Part shown: one piece after another, positions 40,334 through 46,147 of the stretch | Position numbering within the stretch: position 1 is the first letter of the stretch | How the letters are laid out: each line of letters starts with the position of its first letter | From: Sipunculus nudus | Taxonomy: Eukaryota > Annelida > Sipuncula > Golfingiida > Sipunculidae | Reading direction: 5' to 3' | DNA length: 64,000 nt | NCBI GenBank assembly: GCA_026874595.1 | Contig: CM049316.1 | Span: 65,455,176 to 65,519,175 of the forward strand | Notes under the pieces: generated by a model | The model's input: only the letters and a program-made list of their open reading frames with translations | Database searches by the model: none | Told to the model about the DNA's origin: nothing | Program-made: the position numbers and the translations under genes

Positions 40334-40945
40334 AATATATATATATATGTAACTAAAAATATAAAATCATGTACCATCATGCTAAGATGGTCATTAAAAT
40401 GCAAATATGTCTATGATCATATTTAACCAACAAGATTTAGATCAGTTAACAACATAGTCAAGGATTATTGTTATCAATTGTCTCTACCTGGCACTGCATA
40501 TATATATATATATATAAATACACATAGTCATTTATTATGATTGGATGACTTTACCCATCATTGTAAGCTCACATTATCCACTCTGTGGACCATAAACAAA
40601 GGTAGTGATAAGTTTATCAATAATTCAAGGCAGTATCCTATGACAACTCAATACAGATGTCATATTACCAATGCCTACAGATATCAATTGTACTGACTTA
40701 AGTAAATGACTGATTTAGTTTTTTCTTTTACATATATGGGTAGACAGATAGAAAGAGAGAGGAATAGATACAGGAAGAGTAGGAGAGAGAGAAAGAAGAA
40801 AGAAAGATTTTAAATATGTTGGTACCCATACTATACTTCTATACTACTAATCGGGTGTGCACTTCTTTGTATATATATATACACATATATACATATATAC
40901 AAACAAACATAAGAGAAAGAGGAGAGAGAGAAAGATAGAAAGTAA

Positions 40946-41039
<94 letters not shown>

Positions 41040-44000
41040 TCATCAAGCAGAATTCTGTCCAATCATTTACATGCCGGTAGACTTGCATACCGGTATACAT
41101 GTATATGAAAATAAAGATATAAAAGTGCAGTCATACTCTATATGAACACCTTAACCAAAGACAACTCCCGGATAATGGACACGTACAGGTGACACAGAAG
41201 TGTCAAGAACTACCATCACATTAACTCAAGCATAGAACTGAACTGAAACTGATTTATGATAAGTGACTTGTACCAAATGTAGTTACCAATAAAATATGTC
41301 ACAAATACAGTCTTGTATGTAGATATGGAGTATTATGCTTTTGAAGTTGTTTTTCTTGTTTCCCATTTGAATCAATTGAGTGACCTCAATTCTTTTGTGA
41401 GTTACAGTTAAATAAATGCTGATTATAGCATGGGACCTCACTAATGATTTGAAGGTTTAGAGGAACATGTTTTGAAAGGAAGTTACTCTGGATACAGAGG
41501 CTGATTTTAAAACCAGTCTATAAAGGGGATAGTGTCATATGTAATAGTCACTGTCAAATCCTTTAACAAAGAATATATATTAAATTTGAAAATTGAATAA
41601 ATATTTGTAAATGTTCCTGTACATTAAAGAATGTATCACTAACAATTTTAGCCAACACAAACTATTAACAGCTGCTGGTATACAAACATGCTCATGAATA
41701 TTCATTTCTTAGAAATCAAATTGCAATTTTACATTAAGTGGAGAGGCTAGTTGAGATCAGCTCCATCCCTTAACACAAACAATCATGATCATGAACTGAG
41801 TGGACACCACCTTATAATCACCAGATGATATTCATGTTAATAGTTCCCAGGGCAGTAATGTTTGGATTCGGTAGTAATTTAATGATTGATCATCAGCACA
41901 AATCAGTTGACCTCTATCTACTGATTATTAGAAATAGTGGGTTGTTTAGAAGAATGGACTTTCTGACCAGGCCTACATGCAGGCTAATAATGTCATTATT
42001 CTATAGCAGGTAGTTTGGAAAGCATTATGATGCAACACTTAATATATCCATGATTGAGCTTCCAAGGTGGAAAAAGGGGAGGCACATGCCCCCTCCCCCC
42101 CCCCCCCCCAAGTTTAGATCTCTCCATAGAAATTCCCCTCGATCCATCTTCCTACCACAAAATATTTTGTAGTCCAGCTCCAAATTTCTGGTAATGGGCC
42201 AAGAATCAGACTAACAAGAGCAGATGTCACATGTTTAAAATTTGGAGCTGGATGCACAATGTAATACCACACTCTCATTCAGGCTTGGGTCAAGTACAGA
42301 GGGTCAGTACTTGAGTACAAGTACACAATTTTTCAATATACTTGAGTACAAGTACAGGGGTCTGTACTTGAGTACAAGTACTTTTAATTAAAAAACTAAA
42401 AAAGCCATTTTTCTGAATATTTATTGATAAAACAATTACCTATATTATACACTGTTACACAGTCAGATGTCAGTACTGGTACACAAAAAAGGTGGGTTGA
42501 TGCTCCAATTGCTGAAAGTTTTTTTATGTTATTCTAGGTAATCCAGGGTGACAGTCTTGATGGCCTTTCAGTATTTATATACACTATTACACAGTTATAT
42601 ATCAGTACACAAGAAATGGTGCTTTGATGACTGAATTGCTGCTTGACTTTGCTGAATTATTTTTTTTTTAATCTAGGTAATTCAGGGTGATAGTTTTTAT
42701 TGCCTTTCACAGCAGTTGGTAATAGTTTATGAAAATAATACTTATACTATAAGAAATATGTATATTAAATACACAATTACACAGTCATATATCAGAACAC
42801 AAAAAGGTGAAGTTGATGTTTGAATTGTTATTTTTCTTTTTTGTATTCTAGGTAATCCACAGAGATGTTTTGATGGACTTTAAGTCTTTCACAGCCACTG
42901 GGAATAGTTGATGAAAATAATATACAGTTGTCATTTTCATCTACATTTCATTTAGTTATACATACACGAGCTGTCATTGCACTTGATAAACATGATACAT
43001 TCAAAGTTTTTGTCTATAAGTCAGCATCTGTCAGGTGAAAAATCTTTGCCAGCAATGCTGAAGACTCTACACAGGTGCAGATGAAGCTGGAGTTGCCAAA
43101 CATGTTTTTGCTAATCTAGCTAATCCAGGGAGAGAGTCTTGATGGCCTTTCCAAAAGGCAAGTGGGTCACTGTCTTCATCCAGGCTGACTGGTATAGCGG
43201 TTCACCTCACCAGTAGGGCCCAGTCGCATTTCTGTTGTTTCTGATGAGACAGTCATGAAACTGAAGAGTTTCTTTCTGATAATTATATAATTTCATATAA
43301 TCAGGTCTGAGGATCTGAGCAGTTTAGGACTGAGGTATAGTTTTGGTTCATCAGAACAACTCACAAAACAGGTTAAATTATTCAGTCTAGTGTCACTTCT
43401 GTCTGAGTCTATCAGTCATACATAGTGTAACGATTTCTGTCTGACCTGAGCTTTCCTAATGCTGTGTTTATGGTAAGTAGGTAAGTGGCTCTGTATTCAA
43501 AATAATTTAAAAAAATACATGTACTTGACTAGTACTTGAAATGTACTTGATTTTTCAAGTACATTTTTAGCAAGTACAAGTACAGTACAAGTACTGTACT
43601 TGATAAAAAGTACCAAGTACAAGTACAGGCCAAGTACTGAAAATTTTGTACTTGAGTACAAGTACCAAGTACAAGTACATGTACTTGACCCAAGCCTGCT
43701 CTCATTGGTCCAATAAAAATTTCTTGCTCTGTATGCACCCTGGTGTTAGATCCAAGAAAATCTTGCTATACAAAGCAGAGGTTACAGGAGAGGAGATCTG
43801 GAACGACTGTAGTGTATAACCATTGTGTGACCAAAGTAATCTTTACCCTGCTGCAGTGCAGAAAATCAAATGCACCAAGGGACCAACTGTCACTGTATGC
43901 TCATAAGATTTAGTATCTGGTCACCTGATATACAGAATTAGTTTGTGTTTGTCCAAGCCTTTGTGGTCCAGTGTCAATTGACCATATTCAGCAGCATATT

Positions 44001-45835
44001 GTACAATTTGTTACATCATGACCCAGAATATGTGAATACTGAACTTCCCACCTTAGTTCAACTTATGGATGGAGCCAAGTTGATATTTCCCAATACCTTC
44101 TGTTGTGTGAAATACCTTTAAATTACATAATATAATAATAACACAGAGGAAATTTTAATGATACAACTTGTCAAATTTTTAATATGTTTATATAATAACA
44201 AATTATAAACATTAAAAACATATCATCACTCAGCATCCACAGACCATTTACATAAAACAACTGCTTGCTTCATTGACCAGGATTTACAATATTTTGCAAT
44301 TGAAAGATCATTCTCTACTTATAGTGAGAATTAAACATGGCTATTAAAGGTGTCTTATTCTATTTAACTCCGCTAGAAATCACATATCTGACATATTTGC
44401 TGTGACATTGCAACTTGTATGCAAAAACCATAAAAAGGTGTACATACAGATTATCAGCATTTACTATAAACTTCGCCGTTTTTTTAACGGCTATTTCATC
44501 ATTTTCAAACCACATTAGTATTGTGCTTGCAAAAACAACAACAAGCCATGTAGGACAAAACAGGCATTTAAGACAACATATTACTCTATCAGTTTACAAC
44601 TTTTTTACCATTAGGATAAGTAAATATGATGTCCACATGGACCTTTCACGTGTCGTGTGTGCATAACATTAGGTTATATTAGAGTCACGAGTGGAACACA
44701 CTCGTGGGAAGCTCCTTAAAATGGTCATGAAACATTACACTGAATTAAAAACAATATATTTCGATTATATAACTTCACTCTTCAGTCATGACCAGGACAA
44801 AATAGAAACTACAGATTTACAGGCAGTTCAGGCAAGATCCCACATTTTTAGGGAGGGGAGAACAAAGTCTTTTTAAAGTTTTAAACAAAATATTATTTGT
44901 ATTTACATTAAAAATTATTAATAGTAAGTACAAATACACTTTTTCAAAAATAAAATAATCATTTTTAGTTGTCTGTTTTGTAACAATTAATTCACAATAT
45001 TAGCCAAGGGCTGATTTTACAGAAGTTAAGACACTGAGATCATAATAAGTAACACAGAAAAACAAATTTTGTAAAAATGTATTTCAGACATTCATATAAT
45101 GTAAATGCTAAAAGTCTACAAATAAAAAATTGAACTATAGAAGGTTGAACTTATATGTTATGGGATGGAGAGCTTTATATATATCATCCAAAGACAGTAT
45201 ATATGTTTATGGCAGATCTTGACTGACAGATTTATTATTAATGTTATTTTTGAGATGGAGAGAATTATTTTTCAGATAGACACTCCAAAACCAATCCCAA
45301 CGAAGGTTTGCATGAGAGCAATTGATCACTGACCCAAATTTGAATGAAATTGGATAATATTTAGGAAAACTATTGCATGTAAACGTACCTGAAGTATGGA
45401 GAGACAGACAGAGGGACAGACAGACAAACCCTAATCAATGTCCCCCATCCCTCAGATGCGGGGGACAATAAATAACAGTTACAATAATTGAACTATTAAA
45501 CTCTGTTAAAACCTCAGAATAAACACAAGATATGGAACTAATAAAAATCTGTACAGCTAACCTTAATAGTTACAATTAAGAGCCTGAAGTAATTTAAATG
45601 AACTTAAACAATAACTGATCAAGCATAATTACTTAAATACTAATTAGGCATAAGTAAATGATTATAATAATGAAAATTATAAATGAGCAAATTACCAAAA
45701 AGGCAATATTAATTATAAAGACCTCATAAAAACTCAGCTTTATTTTTCTTCTAGTACGATGCTTTCGTTTTATAAACAGATCTATGCATGTATAAAAGTT
45801 GTATAATAATATACTCACTTTGCTTGGCCAGCCAT
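5659..45835 (-). CDS. PEPD: Prolidase (Xaa-Pro dipeptidase), complete 16-exon gene
   Basis: Cytosolic, Mn-dependent M24-family peptidase that splits dipeptides with C-terminal proline or hydroxyproline, the last step of collagen-peptide recycling. Coding exons in transcript order: 45835-45819, 26375-26189, 23552-23425, 22609-22546, 21320-21273, 20338-20277, 19852-19808, 19347-19272, 18601-18555, 16030-15962, 15496-15419, 13168-13020, 11369-11185, 8148-8041, 7788-7705, 5787-5659. Every intron is GT-AG, all phases join, and the product is 491 residues (human 493), colinear end to end. Seen: metal ligands D277, D288, H371, E413 and E453; catalytic-site H256, H378 and R451; motif [13 protein letters not shown] at 367-379, with Met373 where Leu/Ile/Val is usual. 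No signal peptide or membrane segment, as expected. Introns total about 38.7 kb, intron 1 alone 19.4 kb, and are full of mobile elements. UTR limits are not determined. Confidence 0.96.
6980..7202. mobile_element. pogo-like MITE with TA duplication
   Basis: Left CAGTAGAAATCCCTTTTTCC, right (reverse complement) CAGTAGAGCACTGTTTTTC, flanked by TA at 6978-6979 and 7203-7204. 223 bp, in PEPD intron 15. Confidence 0.55.
7705..7788 (-). CDS. PEPD: PEPD exon 15 (residues 422-449)
   Basis: Acceptor TTTTTTCAG, donor GTGAGT. Encodes [20 protein letters not shown] then NRFRGFGG, matching human LLDEALADPARASFFNREVL and QRFRGFGG. 84 bp, phase 0. Confidence 0.96.
8041..8148 (-). CDS. PEPD: PEPD exon 14 (residues 386-421), metal ligand E413
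   Basis: Acceptor CTTATTTACAG, donor GTGAGT. Encodes [20 protein letters not shown] then [17 protein letters not shown]413 in TIEPG is the metal ligand equivalent to human E412. 108 bp, phase 0 on both sides. Confidence 0.96.
8233..10600 (+). mobile_element. Tandem-core ('pearl'/HINE-like) element, family 1, copy 1
   Basis: Left end has hairpin AAGGCCTACAGGCCTT followed by TGTGAACCTGTG; right end is AAGCTCACAGGTTCGCTAAA, giving subterminal inverted repeats GYGAACCTGTG / CACAGGTTCGC. The core holds diverged ~139-bp monomers (GTAGGTGG..CACC...) and the right arm holds conserved non-coding blocks shared with 37800-38336 and 50090-50570. It lies in PEPD intron 13. The resemblance to bivalve pearl elements and Helentron-associated HINEs is inference. 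Confidence 0.6.
10782..11078 (+). mobile_element. MITE family M1, complete copy in PEPD intron 13
   Basis: Starts GGCCAAAAAAAAAGTATGGT and ends GGTGCCTGAGAACCC...TTTTTGGCC. The interior aligns with the copy at 46148-46489. It ends about 107 bp beyond exon 13's donor. Confidence 0.8.
11185..11369 (-). CDS. PEPD: PEPD exon 13 (residues 324-385), metal ligand H371
   Basis: Acceptor TTTGATGCAG, donor GTCAGA. Encodes [10 protein letters not shown]... and [20 protein letters not shown] then DVGGYPE, containing the proline-peptidase signature. H371 is a metal ligand and H378 a substrate/proton-shuttle position by homology. 185 bp, ending in phase 0. Confidence 0.97.
12886..13003 (-). mobile_element. 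MITE family M1, half copy beside PEPD exon 12
   Basis: Begins AGTATGGTTCTCAGGCACCG CCC and continues AATTTTAACCC, CTTTCAAGAAGATAAAA, as in the 46148 copy; the other half is missing. It stops about 17 bp from exon 12's splice donor at 13019. Confidence 0.7.
13020..13168 (-). CDS. PEPD: PEPD exon 12 (residues 274-324), metal ligands D277 and D288
   Basis: Acceptor TGTTTCAG, donor GTCAGT. Encodes [20 protein letters not shown] and ANGKFTPDQ, the most conserved part of the family. It carries the two aspartate metal ligands. A MITE fragment ends only about 17 bp beyond the donor. 149 bp, ending in phase 1. Confidence 0.97.
13363..13800 (+). mobile_element. MITE family M2, complete copy
   Basis: Inverted ends TGCCCAATCACCTACC and GATAGGTGATTGGGCCCC bound about 438 bp containing GGCTTCCTCTGTGT, TGATCTAAGGGTAAATTGGT and ATGCGGAGGTAAAAAGATCA. 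In PEPD intron 11. Confidence 0.75.
13990..14385 (+). mobile_element. Tandem-core element, family 2, minimal copy
   Basis: Same ends as 53050-54597 (TACGACATGAATGCCCCCGC on the left; CATGGGTAAAACTATATGCC and the GGTGGAGGCAT end on the right) but with one partial repeat unit instead of eight. It lies in PEPD intron 11. Confidence 0.75.
15419..15496 (-). CDS. PEPD: PEPD exon 11 (residues 248-274)
   Basis: Acceptor GTTTCAG, donor GTGAGT. Encodes [17 protein letters not shown], including the active-site HYGH (H256), then KGIQDGDM. Ends in phase 2; Cys274 is completed by exon 12. Confidence 0.95.
15962..16030 (-). CDS. PEPD: PEPD exon 10 (residues 225-248)
   Basis: Acceptor CTATTTCAG, donor GTGAGT. 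Encodes [20 protein letters not shown] and CG, matching human [20 protein letters not shown]. 69 bp, phase 2 to phase 2. Confidence 0.94.
16112..16289. mobile_element. pogo-like MITE, TSD unclear
   Basis: CAGCGAAACCTTGCATAACG at the left and CAAGGTTTTACTG at the right are inverted; the interior repeats GACCACCTC. No clean TA duplication. It starts about 80 bp from PEPD exon 10. Confidence 0.45.
16628..16940 (+). mobile_element. MITE family M2, 3'-truncated copy
   Basis: Aligns with 13363-13680 (CACCTACCTTTT, GCTTCCTCTGTGTATTTATT, TATGCAGAGGTGAAAAGGTC, GCCCCCACATATTATA), then diverges. A detached right end of the same family (CTTTATGAAAACTCC ... GGTCAGATAGGTGATTTGGC) is at 19140-19215. Confidence 0.7.
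18555..18601 (-). CDS. PEPD: PEPD exon 9 (residues 210-225)
   Basis: 47-bp exon, acceptor CTTTCAG, donor GTAAGG. Encodes [15 protein letters not shown], matching human VMKAVKVGMKEYELE. Ends in phase 2. Confidence 0.92.
19140..19215 (+). mobile_element. MITE family M2, right-end fragment
   Basis: TTTCTGGCCTATCTTTATGA ... GGTCAGATAGGTGATTTGGC aligns with 13720-13795. It ends about 57 bp from PEPD exon 8 (19272). Confidence 0.65.
19272..19347 (-). CDS. PEPD: PEPD exon 8 (residues 184-209)
   Basis: Acceptor GTCATAAG, donor GTAGGT. Encodes [20 protein letters not shown] followed by DAHKE, nearly identical to the human segment beginning RVFKTD. Start of the catalytic pita-bread domain. 76 bp, ending in phase 0. 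Confidence 0.95.
19808..19852 (-). CDS. PEPD: PEPD exon 7 (residues 169-184)
   Basis: 45-bp microexon-like exon, acceptor TGATTTCAG, donor GTAAGT. Encodes [14 protein letters not shown], matching human FEVNNTILHPEIVE. Entry and exit both in phase 2. Confidence 0.9.
20277..20338 (-). CDS. PEPD: PEPD exon 6 (residues 149-169)
   Basis: Acceptor TTTCTTGCAG, donor GTAAAA (weaker than the others). Encodes [20 protein letters not shown], matching human RGVNTDSGS...ASFDGIS. 62 bp, ending in phase 2. Confidence 0.92.
20595..21058 (-). repeat. Two tandem ~235-bp copies of a tRNA-like SINE
   Basis: Units 20595-20825 and 20826-21058 are about 80% identical by eye. On the minus strand each has GTTAGCGCAATTTCTG (or a variant) and CAGGTTCAGC, a degenerate A/B-box pair, then a T-rich tail near TTTTACAATTAAT. 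They lie between PEPD exons 5 and 6. Confidence 0.5.
21273..21320 (-). CDS. PEPD: PEPD exon 5 (residues 133-148)
   Basis: 48-bp exon between acceptor CTCTTACAG and donor GTAAGT. Encodes [16 protein letters not shown]; the human counterpart also has 16 residues, ending SVLLTL. Phase 0 on both sides. Confidence 0.93.
21826..22150. repeat. Interspersed repeat, related to 25785-26050
   Basis: Both regions share TTCTT(t/a)AA..TATTATGGTATC, CCAATATTTGG, TTG(c/t)ACACAAGT and GTGG(c)A(c)AAACAAAC in the same order. No coding frame recognised. In PEPD introns 4 and 2 respectively. Confidence 0.55.
22546..22609 (-). CDS. PEPD: PEPD exon 4 (residues 111-132)
   Basis: Acceptor GTTTCAG, donor GTAAGG. Encodes [20 protein letters not shown], colinear with human [20 protein letters not shown]. 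64 bp, ending in phase 0. Confidence 0.95.
22816..22842. repeat. Poly-C tract, 27 bp
   Basis: 27 consecutive cytosines. Similar tracts occur at 17179-17194 (16 C), 50667-50684 (18 C) and about 42096-42109; G tracts occur at 54833-54847, 1427-1434 and 61947-61955. Potential quadruplex formers and likely assembly-error sites. Confidence 0.95.
23425..23552 (-). CDS. PEPD: PEPD exon 3 (residues 69-111)
   Basis: Acceptor CCTTTTAG, donor GTGAGT. Encodes [17 protein letters not shown] and the strand LFMPRLP, matching human ESFFHWAFGV...LFVPRLP. Part of the N-terminal domain. Ends in phase 2. Confidence 0.95.
23830..24115 (-). repeat. tRNA-derived SINE
   Basis: On the minus strand the head begins GGGGACCTGGACGGCTGGGT (A-box-like) and has an exact B box GGTTCAATTCC (24061-24051). 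It is followed by a body with TTCTCCAGCTTCCTCCACC, which resembles the conserved central domain of invertebrate and vertebrate tRNA SINEs. The 3' limit is approximate. In PEPD intron 2. Confidence 0.65.
25785..26050. repeat. Interspersed repeat, related to 21826-22150
   Basis: Second copy of the repeat described at 21826-22150 (TATTATGGTATCTGCCAATA, TTGTACACAAGTAGAAAC). It ends about 140 bp before PEPD exon 2. Confidence 0.55.
26189..26375 (-). CDS. PEPD: PEPD exon 2 (residues 6-68)
   Basis: Acceptor TTTTCAG, donor GTAAGT. Encodes the start of the N-terminal aminopeptidase-P-like domain, including LNRERL and the VILQGG...YDTD block that corresponds to human VVLQGG...YCTD. It ends in phase 0 after FRQ, as in the human protein. 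Length 187 bp. Confidence 0.95.
26581..26660 (+). mobile_element. MITE family M1, degraded end fragment
   Basis: TGGCCAAAAATATGGTGGGG then TTCTCAGGGACTGCC and AATTAATTTTTA resemble the left end of the 10782 copy. A matching inverted end (AAAGTGACTGAGAACCCATC) lies at 32019-32040 beyond the LINE. The two may be the ends of one copy split by insertions, but the left fragment is too long and diverged to be sure. Confidence 0.45.
27064..27837 (+). pseudogene. LINE ORF1 (L1-ORF1p-like RNA-binding protein), two nonsense codons
   Basis: One frame runs from ATG 27064 to TAA 27835, interrupted by TAA at 27286-27288 and TGA at 27664-27666. The N-terminal part is Pro/Gln/Asn-rich, followed by a predicted coiled coil and then an RRM-like core ([11 protein letters not shown] ... 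IERAHRLPW ... [17 protein letters not shown] ... [14 protein letters not shown]) typical of the Transposase_22/L1 ORF1p family. It would bind retrotransposon RNA. The single-base nature of both stops suggests recent decay. Confidence 0.8.
27838..28071 (+). other. Cys-rich inter-ORF segment of the LINE
   Basis: Between ORF1 and ORF2 the same reading frame stays open from 27838 to a TAA at 28069-28071. It encodes a Cys/His-rich stretch ([21 protein letters not shown]...HVYH). It may be an N-terminal extension of ORF2 cut off by a mutation, or a decayed zinc-binding tail of ORF1. Confidence 0.45.
28198..31722 (+). CDS. LINE ORF2: AP endonuclease / reverse transcriptase
   Basis: 1174 codons without a stop, counted from TTG 28198; the true start is uncertain, since the frame is open from 28072 and the first in-frame ATG after that is at 28372. 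Endonuclease: N43, E70, GDFNAR (D186, N188) and SDH (D295, H296). Reverse transcriptase: [23 protein letters not shown] (D672), [13 protein letters not shown] and FADD (D775, D776). The C-terminal zinc motif is C1094-x2-C1097-x12-H1110-x4-C1115. All catalytic residues are present, so the protein could be active if translated. This is an element gene, not a host gene. Confidence 0.93.
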   Translation: MTSCAHTVSCQVSTFFKTYPVVNLHHEAPLGKQNTILHLTSWNAQGLKSKLNSPELRKMVKQSDILCIVETWAVTPDEFFNYFVDFNCYSVVRKRLSRGGVLVCLRKRCNFHVLKVFKYTDVIAFIIDGTSCSLVKNVLLVCVYIAPEGSPIHNETDESDGIVRLENMLMEIISQFGDMSIIIMGDFNARIGHLPDFIESDNLEFTGIGDSYPMDDFKLTRNSKDGKTNKFGFSLQNLCCSLNLHILNGRVAPDSVGEFTCITHAGQSVVDYVMISSDIFKTVKSFKISTVDISDHFPLFCVLDIKSSNIINEPRENTMCTIPRVKYKLKTQDVIEIRSIFNQEDCYINKQAFQQCVQNDINEAVNLLTNIVKRVSRKEKGNSDVKSLCQPKWWDEDCTTAIVNKFNALNSYRVSHTQDDLKAYRILRQKFKNICAEKKEKHENNSISRVLNTKNINELWRYLKNFKQQRISTGIDADCWFKYFKDLLNGSRNEIEGHRNNMVNAYIAEHFDENKHCGNLNNDITTHEIEYAVKQMATGKAPGPDGLTLDMIKFIIKFLLPLLEKLYNSILYTGFFPDEWSKGIIYPLYKSEQINDPANYRGITLLNVFGKLFTKILNNRLLVYVEDSDILAEAQAGYRKGYCTIDNAFVLQGLIQKYLSKRRGRFYCIYIDFSKAFDCVQHNILWYILLKQGINGRILKVIRSMYSKMQSCILTDNGTTGYFSCTLGTRQGCMVSPLLFSIFINEFYLTLNSSGCQGIYINEHLPNLVTLMFADDIVNFSDTPGRLQRQIDHIANFCRNYGMKVNLNKTKVMVCRRGGILRKSEKWLFEGKKLDVVSHYKYLGITFTNKLSWTKTQKQQVIQANKVVCMIKKFNYKYQHLNINQLFKLFDIMVVPIILYGSELWGFSRVELIERVQYKFCKYILKVNSSTVNAAVLGDCGRLPLFIKSSERCLKYWLRLLHMDESRYPKHIYNMLVKLDYKGKTTWATHMRSLLFHTGFGYVWMAQHVGDSNSFLMCIKQRLKDMAVQEWHNDINISSKLYAYGVFKSMLTLEKYLICVTNKGYRNALARFRCSKLAIEVGRQLGINREERICEYCFKKGFNIIEDEAHFLLECPMYMDLRNKYLPITYHEPNEYNFRKLLNMDEIFQIVQLAAYIFHAFKKRSMFLVYNATS
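32335..34060. mobile_element. 1.7-kb AT-rich inverted-repeat element
   Basis: Left end ATATATGTTACAGACAATGT then GTAAAATCAGTCAATTTG..GCCTGAAATTTTCAG recurs inverted at 33955-34050. The motif GATGTGAAATATTTGATCAG with TGAGGATAATCA recurs in both orientations at 32550, 32620, 32760 and 33770. No coding sequence. Confidence 0.6.
35340..37260 (+). repeat. Tandem array of ~278-bp dimeric units
   Basis: Units begin near 35502, 35780, 36059, 36337, 36615, 36894 and 37171 (spacing 277-279 bp). Each is a dimer of two diverged ~139-bp monomers. Both monomers open with a GGCGCCACC block and share CATGCAAAATTT, GTCAAAC and GAGATATGAG. The B monomer starts with the palindrome AGGTGGCGCCACCT. Short open frames across it are by-products of the repeat, not genes. 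Confidence 0.9.
37440..37530. repeat. Cluster of GTCTAGAC palindromes
   Basis: CGTCTAGACG, TGTCTAGACG and TGTCTAGACA, alternating with GTCCAGAC, all within about 90 bp inside the right part of the tandem-core element. Confidence 0.75.
39115..39540 (-). mobile_element. Tandem-core element, family 3, copy 2 (inverted)
   Basis: Reverse-complement counterpart of 2413-2935: repeated GACCTCTGACCTCAT(a/t)AA, TGAGTTTCATCAAAATCCAT, GGTGAGATATTAT and an end ATCCTGTCACAGACGGGTGT. Two to three units are present. In PEPD intron 1. Confidence 0.55.
40280..41037. repeat. Microsatellite cluster: (CATA)n, (AT)n, (GA)n
   Basis: Includes CATA repeats at 40284-40310, AT tracts at 40315-40350 and 40499-40515, GA-rich 40750-40810, and a compound (AT)n-(GA)n run at 40950-41036. 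Open frames here (poly-IY, poly-RE) are by-products of the repeats. Confidence 0.95.
42280..43698. mobile_element. Non-autonomous hAT element with exact 8-bp TSD
   Basis: Terminal inverted repeats CAGGCTTGGGTCAAGTAC / GTACTTGACCCAAGCCTG bound a 1419-bp unit, flanked by the direct repeat CTCTCATT (42272-42279 and 43699-43706). An 8-bp duplication and CAG...CTG ends are hAT hallmarks. Subterminal regions are dense in ACTTGAGTACAAGTAC-type repeats, as expected for transposase binding sites. The interior has about three ~170-bp tandem units (42440-42930) with GTAATCCA and CACAGTCA signatures. No transposase reading frame is present. It lies in PEPD intron 1. Confidence 0.88.
45270..45471 (+). repeat. 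Fourth element tail ending in a GTCCCCC hairpin
   Basis: A conserved-looking tail GGAGAGACAGACAGAGGGAC followed by the hairpin TGTCCCCCATCCCTC...GCGGGGGACA at about 45438-45469. Same architecture (GACAGACA spacer, then GC-rich hairpin) as the right ends of families 1-3, with a different sequence. No left end found. Confidence 0.4.
45819..45835 (-). CDS. PEPD: PEPD exon 1, coding part (residues 1-6)
   Basis: ATG GCT GGC CAA GCA AA followed by donor GTGAGT (45818-45813). Only 17 coding bases; codon 6 (Lys) is completed by the first base of exon 2. The start was chosen because the donor and phase join exactly to exon 2, giving [19 protein letters not shown], which aligns with the N terminus of known prolidases. 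The 5' UTR must extend upstream (above 45835). Confidence 0.82.
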
Positions 45836-45954
45836 ATCTGTATGTGAGAGTGTACTGGGTCTTGATTGTAATGCGGTCTTTATCTGTCACCGCCTTCCCC
45901 TTATGTGATCAGCTGAACAGTCACATGAACAGACTACTGTTGGGGAATCACCCA

Positions 45955-45962
45955 TGACGTCA
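45955..45962. promoter_or_regulatory. Palindromic CRE (TGACGTCA) upstream of PEPD
   Basis: An exact 8-bp cAMP-response/ATF-CREB consensus lies about 120 bp upstream of the PEPD start codon, where a core promoter would be expected. An E-box-like TCACATGA lies at 45921-45928 between it and the ATG. There is no clear TATA box. Function is inferred from position and consensus only. Confidence 0.45.
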
Positions 45963-46026
45963 GTGATGGGGAAACCACTAGACTGGTCCCACGCATCAAA
46001 AAACTTTTTATATGGAAGTTGCAAGA

Positions 46027-46113
46027 GATTAGTTTCTCCATCAGACGCCTGGTGCCGCCACCGCTATAATCTGGGATTAGTCTCTCCCACAGACGCCAGA
46101 TGCCGCCACAAAA
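46027..46113. repeat. Two 48-bp tandem copies with CTCF-like core, upstream of PEPD
   Basis: Two imperfect copies start at 46027 and 46075, each GATTAGT(t/c)TCTCC followed by CAGACGCC and (a/t)G(g/a)TGCCGCCAC. The GCCAGATGCCGCC stretch is one base off the CTCF core CCAGATGGCGC. They lie 190-280 bp upstream of the PEPD start codon, so a promoter or boundary role is possible but unproven. Confidence 0.4.
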
Positions 46114-46147
46114 TTTGTTCAAAATACCAGAAAAAAATTTTTAAGTT

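Noticed and set aside
40857-41039. Frame encoding poly-IY and poly-RE
   Set aside because: Direct translation of (AT)n and (GA)n microsatellites.
43529-43738. 69-aa Cys/Tyr-rich frame
   Set aside because: Translation of the subterminal ACAAGTAC repeats of the hAT element.
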